In this document: in pieces, positions 26,357 to 34,089 of the stretch
How the letters are laid out: every line of letters begins with the position of its first letter
Position numbering within the stretch: the stretch's first letter is position 1
Source of the DNA: Arthrobacter crystallopoietes
GTDB taxonomy: Bacteria; Actinomycetota; Actinomycetes; Actinomycetales; Micrococcaceae
DNA length: 64,000 bases
Direction: 5' to 3'
Assembly: GCF_002849715.1 (NCBI RefSeq)
Contig: NZ_CP018863.1
Location: 1,364,001-1,428,000 of the forward strand
Notes under the pieces: generated by a model
The model's database searches: none
Seen by the model: the letters and a program-made list of their open reading frames with translations, nothing else
What the model was told of the DNA's origin: nothing
Made by a program: the position numbers and the translations under genes

Positions 26357-27349
26357 TCAGCGGTCTCGTGACTTCCCGTCGAATAGCCAGGCAGGGCCCG
26401 CGACCTCGCCATAGCTGTCGCCCTTCACGAGGTTCCATACGCGCTTATAAGTAGCAGATTCGAGAAGCGTCTCGGCGCTGCGGGCGCCGGGAAGTGCGCC
26501 GAGCACCTGGGTCATAAATGCGTACGTATCGGTGTGCCGGGGCAGCACGAACTGCCCGATGAGGTTGCAGCTGCCCGCCGTCGCGAAGAGGGTCTTGGTC
26601 GCGGGGTTCTCAGCCAGACTGCTCGCGGCCTCGGGCAGGCGCGACGGCTCGATGTCGAGGAGCGCCCAGAACATCGCCTGGAAGCCCAGGACCTGTGGCT
26701 CGACGAGCAGCCGTAGCGAGACGATCTCCTGTTCAAAGAGGGTCTCGACGATACGACGTACAGTGCTCTCGGATTTGTCGCTCGCGGCTCCCAGCGACGC
26801 GAACGACGCGCGCCCGTCATGCAGGAGCATGCCGAGAATATTACGTTCGTCGGCCGAGAGCTCGACCTCCCGGCTGAGTATTTCGACGTCGATGTCACGT
26901 TTCGCGGTGTTGGGCAGCCAGTCCTGGCCAGAGGTGTAGGTGTGCGTAACCACAAACTCCTCCGAGGTGACCTCGAAATCCCGGCCGATGTCCGAGAGGA
27001 TCTCGCGCAGCGACGAGAGCGACTGAGGCACGATTTCAGCGAGGCAGTGTGCAGACCCGACCGTAGCGGAAAGGTAGCGTACATGGGGGTGCCGTTGTAG
27101 GTGCGTGAGGAACTCCGGTCGCAGAGCGTCGCGGCCCCGGTACTTCACCATAGCCGGCGGGCCGTAGCCGAGACGAGAGACATCGGTCCGGCCGATCACC
27201 CGTACGATCCCGCGGTGCTGCAGCGACTCGTAGCGTCGCCTCACCGTACTTACGGACCTGCCAATGTCCGAGGCGATCTTCGGCCAGGGTGCACGGCCAT
27301 CCGTGTGGAGTGCAGACAGGAGGGACCTGTCCAATGAATCTAGTTCCAT
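26357..27349 (-). CDS. Lrp/AsnC-family regulator with two tandem HTH-AsnC units
   Basis: About 330 residues, roughly twice a standard Lrp. Unit one begins LDSLDRSLLSALHTDGRAPWPKIASDIGRSVSTVRRR. Unit two begins LSADERNILGMLLHDGRASFASLGAASDKSESTVRRIVETLF. Each is followed by a ligand-binding-like section. ATG 27349 gives the normal start; an upstream extension of 26 codons is unlikely. It is divergent from the ABC binding-protein gene, which it probably controls in response to an amino acid. Confidence 0.85.
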   Translation of the reverse strand: MELDSLDRSLLSALHTDGRAPWPKIASDIGRSVSTVRRRYESLQHRGIVRVIGRTDVSRLGYGPPAMVKYRGRDALRPEFLTHLQRHPHVRYLSATVGSAHCLAEIVPQSLSSLREILSDIGRDFEVTSEEFVVTHTYTSGQDWLPNTAKRDIDVEILSREVELSADERNILGMLLHDGRASFASLGAASDKSESTVRRIVETLFEQEIVSLRLLVEPQVLGFQAMFWALLDIEPSRLPEAASSLAENPATKTLFATAGSCNLIGQFVLPRHTDTYAFMTQVLGALPGARSAETLLESATYKRVWNLVKGDSYGEVAGPAWLFDGKSRDR

Positions 27350-27373
27350 GGTCACATTCTTGCACGACTGACA

Positions 27374-27475
27374 GTTTACGTGGACGAAACATTCAAAATC
27401 GACCCTCTTATTTGCCGTAACCCTCAAAATAACCCTTGACGTGACGCGGCGGGACTGATTTGATGTGGGTCACAT
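27374..27475. promoter_or_regulatory. Divergent control region of the AsnC regulator and ABC importer
   Basis: It holds a possible rightward promoter, TTGACG (27436-27441) with 17-bp spacing to a weak TTTGAT (27459-27464). A palindrome ATGTG-GGT-CACAT (27463-27475) overlaps or follows the -10, and a looser repeat GTTT...AAAC lies at 27374-27390. These are candidate binding sites for the AsnC-like protein. Confidence 0.45.
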
Positions 27476-27507
27476 GCATTGACGACCTGACCCGAATTGA
27501 GGCCCCC

Positions 27508-28377
27508 ATGGCTATCGTCTCCTCCGACCGCAAGCACTCGAAGCTCATCGCATCCGGTGGCGCACTCGCCGCCATCGCGTTGCTCGCCACCGGCTGCTCG
27601 AGCGGCAACGGCAATGCAGCCACCGTTGATGAGAACTGCACCCCCGTCGCCCAGGTCGAGACCATGACCGAGGGCAAGCTCAAGGCGCTCGTCGTCGAGC
27701 ACCCGCCGTTCGTCACCATGCAGGGCGGCACACTCTCCGGCATCGAGGGCGAACTGCTCCAGAAGGTCGCCGCCGACCTCTGCCTCGAGCTCGACGCACA
27801 GGTGACCTCGTTCGCTGGCGCCATCGAGGGCCTGCAGAACAACCGCGCCGACCTCTCGTCGAGCAACTGGACTGTCAACGATGAGCGTCGTGAGCTCTTC
27901 GAAGTGAGCAACCCGATGTACGAAAGCCGGATGGGCCTTGTCACCAAGGGCCAGGACTGGGATACGCCGGAGGCTCTGGAGGGAAAGAAGATCGGCACCC
28001 CGCAGGGATACCTCTGGAACGAGCAGCTGCACGAGCTCTACGGCGACAACATCACCGAGTATCAGTCCGACGTCGCCGTCATCGACGATGTGAAGGCCGG
28101 TCGTATCGATGTCGGAATCGTGAACAACCACGCAAATTCGTGGCGCCTTACCCAGGACCAGTACAAGGACCTAACGCTGAAGACCATGCAGACCTCCGAC
28201 AAGCTGCCCCATACACAGAAGGAGGCCCTGGCGGTCGTGCTCGTGAAGAAGGGCGAAACCGACCTCCGCGACGCGGTCAACGTCGTGCTCGGCGAATACC
28301 AGGATTCCGGGGAGATGAAAGCGCAGTTCGAAGAGTACGGTTTGGACCCCCAGTTCATCGTCTCGAGCGGATCCTGA
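27508..28377 (+). CDS. Amino-acid ABC transporter substrate-binding lipoprotein
   Basis: About 289 residues. The lipoprotein signal peptide ends in the lipobox LATGC (about residue 30). A SBP_bac_3-type domain follows (FAGAIEGLQNNRADLSSSNWTVNDERRELFEVSNPMYES). It would sit on the outer membrane face and deliver a polar amino acid or opine-like compound to the permeases. ATG 27508 is chosen for the GAGG 5 bases upstream and for the signal peptide. It is first in the import operon. Confidence 0.9.
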   Translation: MAIVSSDRKHSKLIASGGALAAIALLATGCSSGNGNAATVDENCTPVAQVETMTEGKLKALVVEHPPFVTMQGGTLSGIEGELLQKVAADLCLELDAQVTSFAGAIEGLQNNRADLSSSNWTVNDERRELFEVSNPMYESRMGLVTKGQDWDTPEALEGKKIGTPQGYLWNEQLHELYGDNITEYQSDVAVIDDVKAGRIDVGIVNNHANSWRLTQDQYKDLTLKTMQTSDKLPHTQKEALAVVLVKKGETDLRDAVNVVLGEYQDSGEMKAQFEEYGLDPQFIVSSGS

Positions 28378-28416
28378 CCCTGGCCCCGGCCCTGACCCAC
28401 GGAGCTGAAACTCATC

Positions 28417-29184
28417 ATGGACAAGACTGAAAACCGGGTCATTCTTAACGCCGGCTCGATCTCGAAATCGTACGGCGCCACCGAGGTGCTCAAGGGTATC
28501 TCTCTCGAGGTGCACGCGGGCGAGGTCATCGCCCTGATTGGTCCGAGCGGTGCAGGCAAAAGCACCTTCCTCCGCTGCCTCAACTATCTTGAGCGCCCGA
28601 CCAGCGGTGGCCTCACCCTCGACGGCGAGCAGGTCTTCAAGAATCCCCTCAATCCTTCGAAACATGAGCTGGTACACCTGCGCCGCCGAGTGGGGATGGT
28701 GTTCCAGAGTTTCAACCTTTTCCCGCATCTGAGCGTGCTGCAGAACATCGTGCTCGCCCAGACGCTCAATGGGAAGCGGTCGAAAAAGGAGGCCGAGGAG
28801 TACGCGATGAAACTCCTCACGCAGGTGGGTCTGCCCGATAAGGCCTCTGCCAAGCCCTCGCAGTGCTCAGGCGGACAGCAGCAGCGCATCGCGATTGCCC
28901 GGGCGCTTGCCCTCGATCCCGAGATAATGCTCTTTGACGAGCCCACGTCGGCGCTCGATCCCGAGATCGCCGACGAAGTGCTCACGGTAATGCGCGATCT
29001 TGCTGAGATCGGCATGACGATGATTGTGGTAACACACGAGATGCGGTTCGCGGAGCGGGTGGCGGACCGGGTGTTACTGCTCGACCGTGGATGCATCCTG
29101 GAGGAGGGCACACCCCAACACGTGTTCACCAACCCGACCCATGAGCGCACAAAGACGTTCCTGCAGGCGGTGCTGGATAGATGA
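28417..29184 (+). CDS. Amino-acid ABC transporter ATP-binding protein
   Basis: 255 residues of the GlnQ/polar-amino-acid type. Walker A is GPSGAGKST, the signature is [16 protein letters not shown] and Walker B is [14 protein letters not shown], followed by an H-loop [15 protein letters not shown]. It overlaps the first permease by 4 bases (ATGA). It powers import of the ligand of the 27508 lipoprotein. Confidence 0.95.
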   Translation: MDKTENRVILNAGSISKSYGATEVLKGISLEVHAGEVIALIGPSGAGKSTFLRCLNYLERPTSGGLTLDGEQVFKNPLNPSKHELVHLRRRVGMVFQSFNLFPHLSVLQNIVLAQTLNGKRSKKEAEEYAMKLLTQVGLPDKASAKPSQCSGGQQQRIAIARALALDPEIMLFDEPTSALDPEIADEVLTVMRDLAEIGMTMIVVTHEMRFAERVADRVLLLDRGCILEEGTPQHVFTNPTHERTKTFLQAVLDR

Positions 29185-29837
29185 ACGGCATCAGTATCGA
29201 GACCCTTTTTTCGGGCATCGGAGCCGGTCTTAGTATTACGGTGATCCTGACAGTGGTCTCCTTCGTCGTGGGAAGCGTCCTCGCGGTGCCGCTGGCGCTG
29301 GCGCGCACGTCGCCTCTGTGGGTATTACGCTGGCTCGCCATCGGCATCATCGACATCTGCCGCGGTGTGCCGCCTCTCGTGTGGCTGCTGATTATCTACT
29401 ACGGCATCAGCCCGGTAATCGCGCTCGAACCGCTACCTGCCGCGCTCATCGGCCTGAGCCTCATCTCTGGCGCGTACCTCGCCGAGAACTTCCGGGCCGG
29501 CATCGACAACGTGCATAAGGGCCAAAGTGAAGCCGCCATGGCGCTCGGACTCACGCCGACCCACCAGTTCTGGCGTGTCATCGCGCCCCAGGCGGTCAAT
29601 ATCGCGATGCCGCCCTCGGCCTCGTACGCCGTGAGCCTTCTGAAGGACAGCGCAAAGGCGTCGATCATTGGCGTTGCCGACATCATCTTCATGGCACAGC
29701 TCGAGGTCTCCCGCGGCGCCCCCGCAGTGCTCGTCTTCTCGATCGCGGCCGTGCTCTACCTGCTTGTCGGCATCCCGCTGTCGTACTTCTCGCGCTATGT
29801 CGACAGCGTGGTCCGCAAAAAGGTGGTGACCGTATGA
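29181..29837 (+). CDS. Amino-acid ABC transporter permease
   Basis: 218 residues, about five membrane spans, HisM/GlnP type. The EAA-like loop is [32 protein letters not shown]. It overlaps both neighbours by 4 bases. It forms a heterodimeric channel with the next gene product. Confidence 0.93.
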   Translation: MNGISIETLFSGIGAGLSITVILTVVSFVVGSVLAVPLALARTSPLWVLRWLAIGIIDICRGVPPLVWLLIIYYGISPVIALEPLPAALIGLSLISGAYLAENFRAGIDNVHKGQSEAAMALGLTPTHQFWRVIAPQAVNIAMPPSASYAVSLLKDSAKASIIGVADIIFMAQLEVSRGAPAVLVFSIAAVLYLLVGIPLSYFSRYVDSVVRKKVVTV

Positions 29838-30484
29838 TCTTCGAACGATGGGCCGAATGGCTGCCAGCCCTGCTTGAAGGCCTGGGCGTCTCGCTTGCCC
29901 TCACCGGATGCGTCGCCCTGGTCGGACTCCCCTTAGGCCTCGTGTTCAGCCTGCTGAGCACACACCAGAACCGCCTCGTGCGCACGGTCTTCATCGTGGT
30001 CATCGAGATTCTCCGTGGCATCCCGCTCCTCGCGGTGATTTACCTGCTCTACTTCGGACTCCCGAGCGGCGGCATCACCTTAACCGCCTTCGTGACGATG
30101 GTGGTTGCCCACGGGCTCAACCTCTCGGCCTACTCGAGTGAGGTGTTCCGGGCAGGCATCCTGCACGTCGGACCAGGGCAGCGCGAAGCGTTCGCCAGCC
30201 TCGGCATCACCCGGATGAAGGGCTTCTTCCACGTCGTGCTGCCGCAGGCGATGCGGGCGGTAGTCGGCCCCATGATGTCGCTGCTCATCATGGTGTTCCA
30301 GTCCAGCTCGCTCGCTTACACCATCGGCGTCGGCGAGCTCACGAGCAAGGCCTTCTCGATCGGCGCGATGACGTTCCAATACCTGGACGTGCTGGTGCTA
30401 GCGGGCATCATTTACGCCGTGATCTGCATCGCGTCATCCCGCATCGCCTCCAACGTGGAGGAACGCCTGAAGACGGGACGTTGA
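29834..30484 (+). CDS. Amino-acid ABC transporter permease, second subunit
   Basis: 216 residues with the same architecture as the preceding subunit, including REAFASLGITRMKGFFHVVLPQAMRAVVGPM. A small GGGGCA/TGCCCC hairpin (30504-30522) follows the stop and may attenuate transcription into the oxidase gene. Confidence 0.93.
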   Translation: MIFERWAEWLPALLEGLGVSLALTGCVALVGLPLGLVFSLLSTHQNRLVRTVFIVVIEILRGIPLLAVIYLLYFGLPSGGITLTAFVTMVVAHGLNLSAYSSEVFRAGILHVGPGQREAFASLGITRMKGFFHVVLPQAMRAVVGPMMSLLIMVFQSSSLAYTIGVGELTSKAFSIGAMTFQYLDVLVLAGIIYAVICIASSRIASNVEERLKTGR

Positions 30485-30595
30485 GCGCAGCCTGGCAGCA
30501 GCGGGGGCAAACCGCGTGCCCCGAAAGGCGCGGGATTGGGTCAAGTCCCGGCCTTGCTCTGCCCTGAGGAAGGAATCACAAGAAATGAGAGAGTC

Positions 30596-31798
30596 ATGAA
30601 AATCGGTGTTGTCGGCCTCGGAGCCATCGGTGCACAGGTGCTATGGAGTCTCAGCAAGCGTGCCGGCGTCGAAGTGCACGGATTTGAGAGCGGCTACATC
30701 GGCCACCCCCTCGCGGGGGCGGGTGGAGAAGGACGCCTGTTCCGGAACCTCGAACTCACCACGATGGGCTACATGCCGATCGTGAAGCGCTCGAACGAGC
30801 TTTGGGAAGAGCTGGAGCTGACGGGCGGCCGACAACTGCGCCGCAAAATCGGCACTCTGCTGCTCGGCGCTCCAACGGATGCGCAGATCGAGCACGCGCT
30901 CCAGGCCGCACGGGATTGGGACCTGGAGCACGAGATCTATGGCATGGAGGAAATCCGCGCGCTCTTCCCGCAGTTCTCGGTCGCAGACGGGGACATCGGC
31001 ATCTGGGATTCCGGTGCCGGCGTCATCTCGCCCGAGCGGAGCATCTGCGTCGCCGTCGAGCAGGCGGTGCGGGCCGGAGCCACGGCGCGCGAGTTTACAA
31101 CGGTCGCCGCAGTCGACGAACGGGCCGACGGCGTCACCCTCCGTCTCGAATCCGGCGAGAGCCTCGATTTCGACCGGGTGCTCGTGGCCGGCGGCGGTTG
31201 GACCACGAAACTCGTGCCCGAGCTGCGCGACTGGATCGTGACACGGCGCCTCACCTCGGCGTGGTTCTCGGGCAAGGACGACGGTAGTCTCCGGGGCCTG
31301 CCGCCCTTCATGCGGGTCTCCCCCTCCTACTGCTACGGCATCCCGAACGCGGACGAGAAGCTCGTGAAGCTTGGACTCGGCTTCAATGACCACCTGCCGA
31401 CGGGCGACCCCGACTCGGTGCCACGGAAGTTCGGCCACAAAGAGGCGCAGGCCGAAATTGAGAAGTTCTCCTGGATCCTGCGCGACCTTCTCCCAAACCT
31501 TGACCCGAACCCCGTGCGGCTAGAGACCTACATCGAGAGTTACACCCGCTCGATGCACGAGTTCATGGCAGTCGCGCCCGGCCGCAGCAACACAGTGGTG
31601 CTCGGCGGCTTCTCCGGTCACGGCTTCAAACTTGCCCCCGCGCTCGGCGAGATCGGCGCGGATCTCGTGGCCGAAGGGAGCACCAGGTTCGACCTCGACT
31701 TCCTCAGCGCAGCGAAACCAGTTTTCTCCATCACCGATGTCAATAGCGGCATCACGACCCACAATGCCGTCGTCGCATCCACCGGCGGCGAGAAGTAA
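30596..31798 (+). CDS. FAD-dependent oxidase of the sarcosine/N-methyl amino acid oxidase family
   Basis: About 400 residues of the DAO fold. The FAD motif is IGVVGLGAIGAQVLWSL at the N-terminus, and the family C-terminal stretch is VVLGGFSGHGFKLAPALGEIGADLV. It would oxidise a secondary or N-methylated amino acid, releasing H2O2. In monomeric sarcosine oxidase a Cys before the YT motif carries covalent FAD; here the matching stretch reads ESYTRSMHEF, so covalent attachment is unlikely. ATG 30596 is supported by the dinucleotide motif starting at residue 2. The neighbouring importer probably supplies the substrate. Confidence 0.85.
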   Translation: MKIGVVGLGAIGAQVLWSLSKRAGVEVHGFESGYIGHPLAGAGGEGRLFRNLELTTMGYMPIVKRSNELWEELELTGGRQLRRKIGTLLLGAPTDAQIEHALQAARDWDLEHEIYGMEEIRALFPQFSVADGDIGIWDSGAGVISPERSICVAVEQAVRAGATAREFTTVAAVDERADGVTLRLESGESLDFDRVLVAGGGWTTKLVPELRDWIVTRRLTSAWFSGKDDGSLRGLPPFMRVSPSYCYGIPNADEKLVKLGLGFNDHLPTGDPDSVPRKFGHKEAQAEIEKFSWILRDLLPNLDPNPVRLETYIESYTRSMHEFMAVAPGRSNTVVLGGFSGHGFKLAPALGEIGADLVAEGSTRFDLDFLSAAKPVFSITDVNSGITTHNAVVASTGGEK

Positions 31799-31840
31799 CC
31801 CTCCCTAAAAATGTCCCACCACCTCGACAGAGTAGGAATA

Positions 31841-32518
31841 ATGAGTAACAACACCCCGATCGCGACTTTCGACTGCTACCGCACGTTGATCGACTTCGAC
31901 CTCAATCGCCTCGCGCTACCGATCGTGCAGGAGCGCCTCGACGAGGTCGGCATCGATCATGACACTTTCCTCGACAACCTCCGCGTGATGCGCTTCCAGG
32001 CCGTTGCCGAGGGCCCCTACCGCAGGTATCAAGACCTCGTGCGTTCGACGCTTGAGAACGCGATGCTGCTGCACGGCGCCCGCTACGAGGACGGGTACGG
32101 CGATCAGCTCGTCGAGGAGGCGAAGTCGCTTCCCGTCTTCCCCGAAGTACCCGAGGCGCTGCGCAAGCTCAAGGAGAAGGGCGTGCAGCTGGCGATCATC
32201 TCGAATTCGGATCGCGATTTCATCCCCCACCACGTCAAGACGATCGGCGTCGAGTTCGACTACGTGATCACCGCCGAGGACGCCGGCTGGTACAAGCCCC
32301 GCCCCGGTGCCTTCGAGCACCTCTTCAAGACGATCGATCGCGACCCAAGCCTCATCACCCACGTCGCGCAGGGATGGGAGTACGACATCATGCCCGCGAA
32401 GCAGTACGGCGTGCGCCGCATCTGGGTGAACCGCTACGGGTTCAAGGGCAGCGATTTCTACCAGCCGTATAACGAGATCCAGGATCTTTCCACGCTGCCC
32501 GACTTCTGGAACAACTGA
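31841..32518 (+). CDS. HAD-family hydrolase, haloacid-dehalogenase type II-like
   Basis: About 225 residues. Motif I is TFDCYRTLIDF (Asp nucleophile), motif II is ISNSDRD, the Lys lies in YKPRPGAF and motif III is the acidic region WEYDIMPA. True L-2-haloacid dehalogenases have a Ser-Asn pair in the last region; here it reads AQGWEYD, so dehalogenase activity is doubtful and a phosphatase-like or other role is possible. GTAGGAATA precedes ATG 31841. It ends the amino-acid/oxidase unit. Confidence 0.83.
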   Translation: MSNNTPIATFDCYRTLIDFDLNRLALPIVQERLDEVGIDHDTFLDNLRVMRFQAVAEGPYRRYQDLVRSTLENAMLLHGARYEDGYGDQLVEEAKSLPVFPEVPEALRKLKEKGVQLAIISNSDRDFIPHHVKTIGVEFDYVITAEDAGWYKPRPGAFEHLFKTIDRDPSLITHVAQGWEYDIMPAKQYGVRRIWVNRYGFKGSDFYQPYNEIQDLSTLPDFWNN

Positions 32519-32803
32519 GCGACGACGCGAAGTGGCCCTGCACCTCATTCGAGGTGTGGGGGTCATTTCCGTTCCCGACATCAACTGCCGGCACGACCTA
32601 CCGGGATCGGGCCGCCACCCCGGCGTGAATGTTCAGCCGGAGGGGACGTTCAACTCCTTGGCCGATTTTGCCGCGGGCAGCAGTCCCGCAGGCCGTCGCT
32701 TCCCAATAGTCCCGCAACAACTTCCGCGGTCAGCATCCTCAGCCACCACCCATTTCCGGGTCACGAGGGCGCTGGTCGCACTACCATCCGACAAAGGTGA
32801 ACA

Positions 32804-34081
32804 ATGACTTCACTCAGCCCCGCGCTCAAGCAAGCAACCCCCGTCGTCGTCGACCACGCCCTCGGCTCGTGGATCCACGGCACGGACGGCAAGGACTACC
32901 TGGATTTCACTACCGGCATCGGAGTGACCAGCACCGGCCACTGCCACCCGAAGGTTGTGGAAGCGGCGCGCGAACAGGTCGGCAAGATCATCCATGCCCA
33001 GTACACCACCGTGATGCACAAGCCGCTGCTGGCGCTGACCGAGAAGCTCGGCGAAGTCCTCCCCGCGGGACTGGACTCCGTGTTCTACGCAAACTCCGGC
33101 TCCGAGGCCGTCGAGGCCGCCATCCGCCTGGCCCGCATGGCCACCGGCCGGCCCAACATCGTCGTGTTCCAGGGCGGCTTCCACGGACGCACCGTCGCCG
33201 CCGCCTCCCTGACCACGGCCGGCACCAAGTTCTCCGCCGGCTTCGCGCCGCTGATGGCCGGCGTCCACATGTCCGCCTTCCCCTATGCCTACCGCTACGG
33301 CTGGGACGAAGCCACCGCCGTCGCCTTCGCGCTGCAGGAGCTGGACTACCTGCTGCAGACCCGCACCGCCCCCAATGACACCGCCGCGTTCCTGATCGAA
33401 CCGGCACTGGGCGACGGCGGGTACCTGCCCACTCCCCCGGCCTTCATGGAGGGCCTGCGCGAGCGCGCCGACCGGCACGGCATCCAGCTGATCTTCGACG
33501 AGGTGCAGGCGGGCGTGGGCCGGATGGGCAAGTTCTGGGGCCACCAGTACTCCACCGCCACCCCGGACATCCTCATTACCGCCAAGGGCATCGCCTCGGG
33601 CTTCCCCATCTCCGCCATCGCGGCTTCCACCGAGACCATGTCCAAGGCCTGGCCCGGCTCGCAGGGCGGCACCTACGGCGGCAACGCCGTTTCCGCCGCG
33701 GCCGGTGTGGCCACGCTCGAAGTGGTCGAAGAGGAAGGCCTGGTGGAGAACTCCCGCATCCGCGGCGAGCAGCTGCAGGCCGGCCTGAAGGAGATCCAGA
33801 ACCGCTTCCCGGTGATCGGCAACGTCCGCGGCCTGGGCCTGATGCAGGGCATCGAGTTCACCGCCGAAGACGGCACCCCCGACGCCAAGACCGCCGCCGC
33901 GGTCCAGCAGGCCACCACCACGCAGGGCCTGCTGTCCCTGACCTGCGGCCCGGCCGGCAACGTTGTCCGGCTGATCCCCGCCCTGGTGGTCACCGCCGAC
34001 GAAATCAGCACCGGACTGGAACGTTTCGAGGCCGCCGTTGGCGCCGTCGTCGGTGCCGTTCCCGCCAAAGCGGGAGTCTAA
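32804..34081 (+). CDS. Class III aminotransferase, 4-aminobutyrate aminotransferase type
   Basis: 425 residues. NSGSEAVEAAIRLAR is near residue 97, Asp232 is in IFDEVQAGVGRMGKFW and the PLP Lys261 is in ITAKGIASGFP, all typical of GabT-like enzymes. The GABA-T product, succinate semialdehyde, fits the dehydrogenase two genes downstream. Leucine codons return to mostly CTG here, unlike the preceding unit. The 285-bp gap before it holds no gene that I can see. Confidence 0.9.
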   Translation: MTSLSPALKQATPVVVDHALGSWIHGTDGKDYLDFTTGIGVTSTGHCHPKVVEAAREQVGKIIHAQYTTVMHKPLLALTEKLGEVLPAGLDSVFYANSGSEAVEAAIRLARMATGRPNIVVFQGGFHGRTVAAASLTTAGTKFSAGFAPLMAGVHMSAFPYAYRYGWDEATAVAFALQELDYLLQTRTAPNDTAAFLIEPALGDGGYLPTPPAFMEGLRERADRHGIQLIFDEVQAGVGRMGKFWGHQYSTATPDILITAKGIASGFPISAIAASTETMSKAWPGSQGGTYGGNAVSAAAGVATLEVVEEEGLVENSRIRGEQLQAGLKEIQNRFPVIGNVRGLGLMQGIEFTAEDGTPDAKTAAAVQQATTTQGLLSLTCGPAGNVVRLIPALVVTADEISTGLERFEAAVGAVVGAVPAKAGV

Positions 34082-34089
34082 AAACCGCC

